This document shows, piece after piece, positions 1-5,772 of a stretch of 5,772 nucleotides of DNA. Origin of the DNA: Gammaproteobacteria bacterium (GTDB taxonomy: Bacteria; Pseudomonadota; Gammaproteobacteria; Steroidobacterales; Steroidobacteraceae); contig PMHN01000301.1 in assembly GCA_003156695.1 (NCBI GenBank), forward strand, positions 9,392 to 15,163, given 5' to 3'. Each line of letters begins with the position of its first letter. Position 1 is the stretch's first letter. The position numbers and the translations under genes were made by a program. The notes under the pieces are model-generated. The model worked only from the letters and a program-made list of their open reading frames with translations. It did not search any database and was not told where the DNA came from.

Positions 1-57
1 GAGCAGCCCCCCACCGCCAATGATCCACGCGCTCTGCTCTGCCCGCTCCCGCGTCAT
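1..57 (-). CDS. actF: ActF, second NrfD-like membrane subunit of Alternative Complex III (N-terminal fragment)
   Basis: Only the first 19 codons are in the window; the gene continues beyond position 1. The visible peptide reads MTRERAEQSAWIIGGGGLL: a short charged N-terminus, then the beginning of a hydrophobic, glycine-rich stretch that looks like the entry of a first transmembrane helix. The ATG overlaps the TGA stop of actE as ATGA, the same junction as everywhere else in this operon, which is the main reason to trust this start. No Shine-Dalgarno sequence precedes it, so translation probably depends on coupling to actE. The identity rests on position: in act operons the gene after the monoheme cytochrome actE is normally actF, a polytopic membrane protein related to ActC. 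Nineteen residues cannot confirm the family, so the product name is an inference from gene order. Confidence 0.7.
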   Translation of the reverse strand, partial: MTRERAEQSAWIIGGGGLL

Positions 58-548
58 GGCAGTGTGCCACGCTGTTGGGGCGCGACATCACTCAGCGTCG
101 CATTTTGGCTGCGCTGTAGCGCGCGAATATACGCCGCGATCGCCCAGCGATCCGCCGGCTGCACTCGCTCGGCGAACGAATACATGGTCCCGTGACCTTG
201 CGTAATCACATCAAAAAAATGCTGCGGCGGCGCCTGGCGCAGCCGGTCAATATGATAGGAGGGTGGCGCTGGGAAGCCGCGCTGGACGACCATCCCCTGT
301 CCGTCGCCCAGCTCTGAATGGCAGGGCGTGCAATAGATACGGAAGCGCTCCTGACCGCGCTCGAGCAGCGCGAGCGTAACGGGCGGGGCGCTTAGCGGTG
401 CGCTCTGAAATTCCACCGTGTCGCTCGGGACTGCCGCGGGTCCGACCTGCGGGGAATACGCCTTCTGCTTTGGCTGATCGACCATGTCATTGCAGGCTGC
501 CAACAACATGAGGCCAAGTCCGAGTAAGCAGGCGCCGATGCCACTCAT
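54..548 (-). CDS. actE: ActE, monoheme cytochrome c lipoprotein subunit of Alternative Complex III
   Basis: A 164-residue protein that carries electrons on the periplasmic side of the complex, towards cytochrome c or the terminal oxidase. It opens with a hydrophobic segment (residues 3-18) ending in the lipobox LAAC, with Cys19 as the predicted lipidated residue. A low-complexity linker rich in Pro, Ala and Ser follows (about 25-57). The class I cytochrome c domain (about 59-145) has one heme-binding motif, CTPCH at residues 73-77, followed by the usual G-D-G-x-G stretch. Met122, in the sequence HGTMYSF, is the likely distal axial ligand. The C-terminal helix (about 131-145, ADRWAIAAYIRAL) is typical of these domains. 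The start is secure: there is an in-frame stop five codons upstream (561-563), a GAGGAG ribosome site at good spacing, and an ATGA overlap with actD. One oddity is that the signal peptide has no Lys or Arg before its hydrophobic core. Length and layout match ActE of other ACIII operons. Confidence 0.93.
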   Translation of the reverse strand: MSGIGACLLGLGLMLLAACNDMVDQPKQKAYSPQVGPAAVPSDTVEFQSAPLSAPPVTLALLERGQERFRIYCTPCHSELGDGQGMVVQRGFPAPPSYHIDRLRQAPPQHFFDVITQGHGTMYSFAERVQPADRWAIAAYIRALQRSQNATLSDVAPQQRGTLP

Positions 549-1048
549 TCGGAAAACTCCTCAACGCTCGCGGGGCCCAGCGGCTCAAGAATCGCACGTA
601 CCTGTGCGACGCCCTCGGGGTCATTGACGCGAACCGCGACGAACCAGCCATCCCGCGACGCCTCTTTAAAGCGATCGCAGCCGTCGATCGGGTCGTAAAG
701 CTGCGGCATCCGGCACATCACGAAATAGCCGAAAAACCCGGCCGCCATAGCACACAACACGCCCAACTCGAACGCGATCGGCACGAATGCCGGCCACGCA
801 AATTCGGGTCGCCCCCCGATATTGAGCGGATAAGCATAAACGTCCGCGTACGCCATCAGTAGAAAGAAGCCGATAAACCCCAGCATCCCCGCGACAAACA
901 TCACGAGCGGCAGCGGCGAGCCGCTGGATTCTTCGTTCAAGGGCGCCGGGGTGTAGGTATCCACATTGTCCATATGCGTCGCCGCCAGGCGATCCAATGC
1001 GCGGCGCAGCGCCTGCTCGGACTCGAAGCCAGCGAGTACGCCTTTCAT
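545..1048 (-). CDS. actD: ActD, DUF3341 membrane subunit of Alternative Complex III
   Basis: A 167-residue protein with the standard ActD layout. A soluble N-terminal segment (1-45) begins MKGVLAGFES, like a small alpha/beta module, and contains a predicted helix (about 11-24). Two hydrophobic segments follow, at about 46-68 and 84-111, separated by the loop YAYPLNIGGRPEFAWP, a pattern typical of DUF3341. The C-terminal tail (112-167) includes PQLYDP near 115-120 and ends in a second soluble module (about 134-160). ActD carries no cofactor; in known complexes it packs beside the ActC/ActF membrane core, and its exact role is unclear. The start was chosen at the ATG that overlaps the actC stop as ATGA. 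The same reading frame stays open far upstream, to about 2017, but that extension runs through actC in another frame and is Arg-rich nonsense, so the long version should not be annotated. The gene ends in a TGA overlapping actE. Confidence 0.92.
   Translation of the reverse strand: MKGVLAGFESEQALRRALDRLAATHMDNVDTYTPAPLNEESSGSPLPLVMFVAGMLGFIGFFLLMAYADVYAYPLNIGGRPEFAWPAFVPIAFELGVLCAMAAGFFGYFVMCRMPQLYDPIDGCDRFKEASRDGWFVAVRVNDPEGVAQVRAILEPLGPASVEEFSE
557..562 (-). promoter_or_regulatory. Strong Shine-Dalgarno sequence for actE
   Basis: Reading the minus strand, GAGGAG lies eight bases upstream of the actE ATG (546-548), inside the last codons of actD. It is the only near-consensus ribosome site I find at any of the five junctions; the bases before actB, actC, actD and actF show none. 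It suggests that ActE can be initiated independently of termination on actD, in addition to coupling through the ATGA overlap. Confidence 0.75.
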
Positions 1049-2490
1049 CGGGCGTGCTCTGCAGTCACGGCAGGCGCGGCCCTGGCCGCGATCAGCGCGC
1101 GCATTTCGTGCATTGAGACAATCGGTACGTAGCGCACCGACAGCAAGATGCCGCTTAGGAACATGCCCACAGTCCCGAACAGCGTCGCCCAATCCCAGAA
1201 CGTGCCATGGAAGATGCCCCACGCAGAAGGAAGATGTGGGCGATGCAGACTGGTGACCACGATTTCGTAGCGCTCCAGCCACATGCCGACGACCACGCCG
1301 AGACAGATCAACACGATGACCAGCTGATTCACGCGTAGCCGCCGAAACCACAAGAGCTGCGGCAGCAAGCAGTTGAACAGCATGGCTCCCCAGTAGACCG
1401 GCTTGTAGTCGCCGAATACCCGCTCGGTGAACATGAGGCGCTCGGCGTGATCTCCCCCGTAGAACGTGGTAAAGGCGTCCATCAGATACGCATAAGCTAT
1501 ACACAGGCTGCTGGTGAGCAGCAACTTGCACAGCACATCGAGATGCCGGCCGGTCATCAGCTCTTCCAAGTTGAGCAGCCGCCGCAGGGGGATAATCAAC
1601 AGCAACACGATGGCGAAACCGGACAGCAACGCACCGCAGACGAAGAAAGGCGGAAACTCGGTCGAGTGCCAACCGGGCGTGGCAGCACCCGCAAAGTCGA
1701 GCCCCACGATGCTGTGAATCGAAACCACCACCGGCGCCATGATGGCCGCCATCACGCCATACGTGGCGCGCATATGCTTCCATTGTCGGCTCGAGCCACG
1801 AAAGCCACACGCGAGGACGCCGTAGATACGCTGCTTGCCAGGTGATCTCGCCCGATCGCGCACGCTGGCCAGATCCGGAATAAGCCCGAAATACCAGAAA
1901 AGGACCGACGCCAGCACGTAGGTCATCAGCGCCCAGAAGTCCCACAGCAGCGGGCTGCGAAATTGCGCCGAGAGCGTCATGGTGTTCGGGTAGAAAAACA
2001 GCCAGTAAAAAAACCACGGGCGCCCGAGGTGCAGGATGGGATAAACACCCGCCGCGGCGGCACCGAACAACATCATCGACTCCGCAATCCGGTTGATCGA
2101 ATCACGCCAATCAGCACGGACCAGAAAAAAAAGCGCCGAGATAATCGTGCCGCCGGAGGCGATGGCTATCCACCAGACGTAACTCAAGATGGCGAAACCC
2201 CACATCACCGGCCAGTTGACTCCCCAAATACCGATCCCCGCGTAGAACAAATACACGATCGCCACCATGAGCAGCACGGTCAGTGCCATGCACGGCACAA
2301 AGGCGACCCACCACCACAGGAAGGGCTTCTCGCGCAGCGCAATCGCGCATATTCGGTCGGTCATCGAAGCGGCCGTCACGCCCGGATAGAACACCGGATC
2401 ATCGAGGCGAGGCGCATACCGTGGGGCGAGCAGGTCTGCAATCGGTGGGGCCATTGCCTCGGCAGGGTGCGACATCGGAATATCGCTCAT
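1045..2490 (-). CDS. actC: ActC, NrfD-type quinol-oxidising membrane subunit of Alternative Complex III
   Basis: A 481-residue polytopic membrane protein of the NrfD/PsrC family. It is expected to bind quinol and pass its electrons to the iron-sulfur clusters of ActB. About ten transmembrane helices can be traced by hydrophobicity: near residues 58-84, 94-124, 138-152, 184-204, 244-268, 282-302, 317-341, 364-382, 388-405 and 433-453. Recognisable family stretches are SGGTIISA (112-119), HLGRPWFFYW (154-163), SIHSIVGLDFA (257-267, with His259 and Asp265 as polar residues inside a helix) and MWLERYEIVVTSLHR (403-417). The cytoplasmic N-terminus is about 55 residues long and has no signal peptide, as usual. 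The ATG overlaps the actB stop as ATGA and no clear ribosome site precedes it, so coupling to actB is likely. Met6 and Met13 are possible alternative starts but would break the overlap pattern. The length is normal for ActC, and nothing suggests truncation. Confidence 0.95.
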   Translation of the reverse strand: MSDIPMSHPAEAMAPPIADLLAPRYAPRLDDPVFYPGVTAASMTDRICAIALREKPFLWWWVAFVPCMALTVLLMVAIVYLFYAGIGIWGVNWPVMWGFAILSYVWWIAIASGGTIISALFFLVRADWRDSINRIAESMMLFGAAAAGVYPILHLGRPWFFYWLFFYPNTMTLSAQFRSPLLWDFWALMTYVLASVLFWYFGLIPDLASVRDRARSPGKQRIYGVLACGFRGSSRQWKHMRATYGVMAAIMAPVVVSIHSIVGLDFAGAATPGWHSTEFPPFFVCGALLSGFAIVLLLIIPLRRLLNLEELMTGRHLDVLCKLLLTSSLCIAYAYLMDAFTTFYGGDHAERLMFTERVFGDYKPVYWGAMLFNCLLPQLLWFRRLRVNQLVIVLICLGVVVGMWLERYEIVVTSLHRPHLPSAWGIFHGTFWDWATLFGTVGMFLSGILLSVRYVPIVSMHEMRALIAARAAPAVTAEHAR

Positions 2491-5372
2491 GTCGGCTGCG
2501 CTTTTATCGCAGGGTTGGGATTGCGCACCAGCGCTTCATACGTCGTTCTAGGCTTGGTGGCTTGCGCCTCCAGCATGACGAAGTCGAGCGGACTGCGCTT
2601 GCGCTTAGACACCTCGCTCTCCGGATCCGCGAGATTCCCGAAGGTAAATGCCTGGGTCGGACACGCGGACTGACAGGCGGTTTTGACCTCCCCCACCGGG
2701 CGGCTCTCGCGGTCGGCGACGATGCGCGCCTCGGCGATGCGCTGCACGCAGTAGGAGCACTTCTCCATGACACCACGCGCCCGCACGGTCACATCGGGGT
2801 TCCACGATTGCGGCGGACGATGTTGCTCGTTGGCGTAGCCGAAGAAGTTGAACCGCCGGACTTTGTAGGGGCAATTGTTGGAGCAGAAGCGTGTGCCGAC
2901 GCAGCGGTTGTAGATCATGAGGTTGAGACCCTCGGAATCGTGCACCGTGGCGCCGACCGGACAGACGTTCTCACAAGGTGCCTCCTCGCAATGCATGCAA
3001 AGCACCGGTTGGAAGAAGCTCTCCGGCGCCTCGGGCGTGCCTTCAAAGTAACGATCGATGCGCAGCCAGTGCATCTCGCGCTCGCGCAGAACCTGCTCCT
3101 TGCCGACGACGGGGATATTGTTCTCAGCCTGGCAGGCGACGACGCACGCGTTGCAGCCAATACAGGCATTCAAGTCGACGCTCATGGCCCAGGCGGCGGG
3201 ACCTGTGGGTACGGTGCGATAAAGGTGCGGCTCGGGATGCTCGTTGGCGGCAAATCGCGGGTTGGCGAGATATTCGGCCAATGTCCCGTGGCGAAGTATT
3301 TCGGGCGGCGTTTCCAGGAGCAGATTGTGGTGCACAGTACTGGCAAGCTGCACGCGCCCTTGGGCCTTGCGCAGCACGGCCGCACCCTTGAGACCGGTGA
3401 GCGGATAGTAATCAACTCCGCCGCCATCACCGACGGCGCCACTGGCGCGCCGCCCGGATCCGAGCCATGCGGTGATACAGTCGGGAGCTTGCCCCGGCAT
3501 GACCCACACAGGCGCCACCACGCTCGGGCCCTCGATCGAGAGGCGCACGCAATCGCCATTCTTGAGCTGCATCTGCTCAGCCAGCGCGGGGGCGATCAGC
3601 AGTGGATTGTCCCAGACCAGCTTGGTGAGGGGTCGCGGCAGTTCCTGCAACCAGGGATTATTGGCGAAACGTCCATCCCACAGGCTGGGATCGGGGCGGA
3701 ACAGGATCGAGAGGGCCGCACCGCTGGCGGCGGCGGGCGGCACGATCTGCGAGGCTTCGGCTCGCAGGCGAACATCACTCTTCGCACTCGCGCTGCCCGG
3801 TACGATGCCATTGGCGAGCGCATCCGACCAACCCTTACCGAAATCCCCTCCGAGGCGTCTCGCCCATGTAGCTCGCACAGCGTCTTCCGCCGACACGGGC
3901 GCCGGGCCCAAATAGAGCGCGAGCATCTCGTGAGCGCTCATGCCGCCAAACAACGGCAACGCCTGTGGTTGCAGAATGGTGACGCTACCCTCGTAGGCTC
4001 GTGCGTCGCTCCAGGTTTCCCACTCATGCGTCTTCGGCACGAACCAGGTGGTCGAGCGAGCGGTCTCATCCGCGTTACCCGCGAGCGCCAAACTAAACGG
4101 AACCTGCTTCAGCGCGTCGGCAAAACCCCAAGTCGCGGGCACGGTGAACACCGGGTTGCTGTCGATGATCAATAGGTGGGTTACCTTCCCCGCCCGCATC
4201 TCCGCAATCAGCGTGCGCAGCGCATCGGCCTGATCGATGGGTTCGTGCGCAACTGGCTCGATCAGATCAAAGGTGACCCCGCGCGCGCCCAACGCCTCGT
4301 TCATCGCATGCGCCAGTGCATGGACTTCCGCTGGCTGATCTGCGCCTACGTGCACCAGTGCGCGCCCGTGTGCCGCCTTCAGATCAGCGATAACGGGGCT
4401 GACCCAATCAGGGCCCGCGGTACTCGGCACGCTTTGCAGGATGCCGGCGGCGAGCGCGCCAACGATTCGCTGCAGCTCCCTGGGTCCCGCAACGAAGCGG
4501 TGATCCGCGACGCAGCCCAACAGCGTTGGCGTCGGCTCGACCGCGTACGCTCGGCTCATCGTCGCTCCGCGAGTAGGATTGCGTCGGCTCGCAAAATCGC
4601 GGGCGTAGCGCAGCCGGCCCGGCGCGGTGCTCAGAAGATCACTGTCAATGGCGAGCAGCACGTCGACCTGGTCCACGTGTGCTATGACATCGACGGCGTG
4701 TCCGTAGGCGAGTCGTGCGCCTTGTCGCACAGCATCGCGGCAAATAGGCTGCCACTGCGTCCACTGCGCCTGCGGATATTGCTGTCGTAACGCATCGAGC
4801 TGAGCGGCGAGCGTCGGCGAGGTCACCGTGCCCGTCAGAATCCGGAGTCCGTTGCCGTGGTTTTCGAGGAGGCGGGCGCGCTGCGCAGCGAACGCGGTTT
4901 GGAGACTCTGACGATCGGAAGGATTGCCCCGGACGCTGACTTGTGCCGCGCGGTCGGGATCGTAGAAATCCAAGAGCTGCGCCTGTGCGAACACATCGAT
5001 CGCACCGAGGCTCGCCGGATGATGAGGGTTCCCCTCGACCTTCACCGGCCGCCCCATCACGTGTTTGACGACGATGCCGCTCGCGTGCCCATCAAGCACA
5101 TGCGCGGTCGCGTAGAAGTTCGGCAACGCCGGAATGATGTTGGGCGCACTTTTCACCGCGGGAATGAGGTTTCCCCCAAATTTGGAATCACACCCGCCGA
5201 GTCCACTCAACACCAATGAGGCGGCCATCAACTTGAGCGCTTGGCGCCGACCGAGCGGTTCAGCCAAGGCCTCAGCCAGGCCTGGGAACTCCTGCGCAGC
5301 GCGCGCCAAAAACTCCGGATCGTCCGCCGCCTGTTCCAAGCTCCTCCAAAACTTGCTGCCGGGGCGATTCAT
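2487..5372 (-). CDS. actB: ActB, molybdopterin-oxidoreductase-like plus iron-sulfur subunit of Alternative Complex III
   Basis: A 961-residue periplasmic subunit that conducts electrons from ActC to the hemes. The N-terminus has a WRSLEQAADDPEF-type leader (9-21). A degenerate twin-arginine signal follows (Arg42-Arg43, then ALKLM and a hydrophobic run) and ends in a lipobox-like LGGC with Cys61. Residues of about 80-700 form the molybdopterin-oxidoreductase-like domain, with remnants such as DSNPVF (404-409) and NGD (605-607). In characterised ACIII this domain holds no molybdenum, and no cluster motif is visible here before residue 730. The C-terminal ferredoxin-like domain (730-961) carries CIGCNACVVAC (737-747), CMHCEEAPCENVC (792-804), CVGTRFCSNNC (824-834) and the pairs Cys872/875 and Cys900/904. 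The total is fifteen cysteines, with Thr827 at the place of a sixteenth, which fits three [4Fe-4S] and one [3Fe-4S] cluster. I chose the ATG at 5370-5372 because it overlaps the actA stop as ATGA. A GTG three codons upstream (5379-5381) is the alternative; neither has a ribosome site. Confidence 0.95.
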   Translation of the reverse strand: MNRPGSKFWRSLEQAADDPEFLARAAQEFPGLAEALAEPLGRRQALKLMAASLVLSGLGGCDSKFGGNLIPAVKSAPNIIPALPNFYATAHVLDGHASGIVVKHVMGRPVKVEGNPHHPASLGAIDVFAQAQLLDFYDPDRAAQVSVRGNPSDRQSLQTAFAAQRARLLENHGNGLRILTGTVTSPTLAAQLDALRQQYPQAQWTQWQPICRDAVRQGARLAYGHAVDVIAHVDQVDVLLAIDSDLLSTAPGRLRYARDFASRRNPTRGATMSRAYAVEPTPTLLGCVADHRFVAGPRELQRIVGALAAGILQSVPSTAGPDWVSPVIADLKAAHGRALVHVGADQPAEVHALAHAMNEALGARGVTFDLIEPVAHEPIDQADALRTLIAEMRAGKVTHLLIIDSNPVFTVPATWGFADALKQVPFSLALAGNADETARSTTWFVPKTHEWETWSDARAYEGSVTILQPQALPLFGGMSAHEMLALYLGPAPVSAEDAVRATWARRLGGDFGKGWSDALANGIVPGSASAKSDVRLRAEASQIVPPAAASGAALSILFRPDPSLWDGRFANNPWLQELPRPLTKLVWDNPLLIAPALAEQMQLKNGDCVRLSIEGPSVVAPVWVMPGQAPDCITAWLGSGRRASGAVGDGGGVDYYPLTGLKGAAVLRKAQGRVQLASTVHHNLLLETPPEILRHGTLAEYLANPRFAANEHPEPHLYRTVPTGPAAWAMSVDLNACIGCNACVVACQAENNIPVVGKEQVLREREMHWLRIDRYFEGTPEAPESFFQPVLCMHCEEAPCENVCPVGATVHDSEGLNLMIYNRCVGTRFCSNNCPYKVRRFNFFGYANEQHRPPQSWNPDVTVRARGVMEKCSYCVQRIAEARIVADRESRPVGEVKTACQSACPTQAFTFGNLADPESEVSKRKRSPLDFVMLEAQATKPRTTYEALVRNPNPAIKAQPT

Positions 5373-5772
5373 CGATGACACAACGAACAGTCGGTCAGGG
5401 TGCGGTCGGGAACGTGGTACAGGGCCATCAGCGCCGCCGCTCCGGGATTGTCAACCGTCCGACGCCACTCGGTGTCATAGATCGCGGATTTCGGGCGCAG
5501 GTTCGGTCCCGGATTGCGATGACAGTCCAAGCAAAACTCCATGGTCAGAGTTTTCGCTTTGTACGTGAGCGGCATCGTTTCAATGGCGCCGTGGCAGCTC
5601 TCGCAACCCACTCCTTTTGCGATGTGAATGCTGTGATTGAAGTAGACGTAGTCCGGCAAATCGGTGACGCGGTGCCAGACGATCGGCGTATTGTTGCTCA
5701 GACTCTCGCGTACCGGCGTCAGTAATGCAGCATTGGTCCAGATCTGCGAATGGCAGTTCATGCAAGTCTTGG
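5369..5772 (-). CDS. actA: ActA, multiheme cytochrome c subunit of Alternative Complex III (5' end missing)
   Basis: The gene enters the window already in progress; 133 C-terminal residues are visible. Four c-type heme motifs can be read: CMNCH (5750-5764), CESCH (5591-5605), CLDCH (5519-5533) and CSLCH (5375-5389), the last directly before the final Arg and the TGA stop. ActA of this family usually has five hemes and an N-terminal membrane anchor, so one heme and the anchor should lie upstream of the window. A Met codon at 5759-5761 could be mistaken for a start, but it is the second residue of the CMNCH motif, and the frame is open through the window edge, so it is internal. FNHSIH, just before CESCH, supplies His residues that could be distal heme ligands, as in cytochrome c7/c3-type folds. 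ActA accepts electrons from ActB on the periplasmic side. It overlaps actB by four bases. The identity is secure from the motifs together with the downstream gene order. Confidence 0.93.
   Translation of the reverse strand, partial: KTCMNCHSQIWTNAALLTPVRESLSNNTPIVWHRVTDLPDYVYFNHSIHIAKGVGCESCHGAIETMPLTYKAKTLTMEFCLDCHRNPGPNLRPKSAIYDTEWRRTVDNPGAAALMALYHVPDRTLTDCSLCHR

Noticed and set aside
1049..2017. Upstream extension of actD to a 490-residue protein
   Set aside because: The first 323 residues are an out-of-frame reading of actC and look like Arg-rich nonsense; the true actD begins at the ATGA overlap at 1048.
1963..2673. Plus-strand open frame of 236 codons across the actB/actC junction
   Set aside because: Antisense to conserved genes, composition dominated by Arg, His and Pro, no motif, no ribosome site noted.
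2283..4175. Long plus-strand open frame of 630 codons opposite actB and actC
   Set aside because: It is antisense to two well-supported genes in GC-rich DNA. The translation is rich in Arg, Gly, His and Ala with no recognisable domain, and stops are rare there only because of codon composition on the real strand.
2487..5372. ActB as a true molybdenum enzyme (for example a polysulfide or nitrate reductase catalytic subunit)
   Set aside because: No N-terminal iron-sulfur cysteine motif is visible, and the fusion to the ferredoxin-like domain plus the flanking actA, C, D, E and F genes mark it as the cofactor-free ACIII version.
5373..5381. GTG start for actB three codons upstream
   Set aside because: Possible, but it lies inside the codons of the last ActA heme motif, has no ribosome site, and breaks the ATGA pattern seen at the other four junctions.
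1..5772. Undescribed system, mobile element, CRISPR array, RNA gene or transcription terminator in the window
   Set aside because: Coding is continuous from edge to edge with five overlapping junctions; I saw no direct repeats, inverted repeats with a T-run, or tRNA/rRNA-like sequence.

Overview
The window is part of one operon on the minus strand. It encodes Alternative Complex III (ACIII), the membrane-bound quinol:cytochrome c / quinol:oxidase oxidoreductase that replaces the bc1 complex in many bacteria. Reading along the minus strand from high to low coordinates, the order is actA (multiheme cytochrome c, 5' end cut off by the window), actB (molybdopterin-oxidoreductase-like domain fused to a ferredoxin-like iron-sulfur domain), actC (NrfD-type membrane protein), actD (small two-helix membrane protein, DUF3341), actE (monoheme cytochrome c lipoprotein) and actF (only the first 19 codons are present). 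This is the canonical act gene order.

The coding is wall to wall, with no intergenic sequence, RNA gene, repeat or mobile element. All five gene junctions use the same four-base ATGA overlap (TGA stop sharing bases with the next ATG). Only actE also has a strong Shine-Dalgarno sequence, GAGGAG, lying inside the end of actD. The promoter must lie upstream of position 5772, and any terminator lies before position 1, so neither is visible.

How the parts work together, from knowledge of the family: quinol is oxidised at the ActC membrane subunit. Electrons pass through the iron-sulfur clusters of the ActB C-terminal domain to the hemes of ActA and ActE, and then to a soluble cytochrome c or directly to a heme-copper oxidase. 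ActD and ActF are membrane subunits of the same assembly. Here ActB has fifteen cysteines in cluster-type motifs, with a Thr at the sixteenth position. That fits three [4Fe-4S] clusters and one [3Fe-4S] cluster. ActE has a lipobox, and ActB has a degenerate twin-arginine signal followed by a lipobox-like Cys.

The DNA is GC-rich (judged by eye, roughly 60%), and the lipoprotein and twin-arginine type signals point to a didermal bacterium. A GC-rich Pseudomonadota member (beta/gamma type) is my best guess, but the window holds no taxonomic marker. This is a known respiratory system. I see no evidence of an undescribed one. The points worth a second look are details of its translation, signal peptides and cluster ligands.
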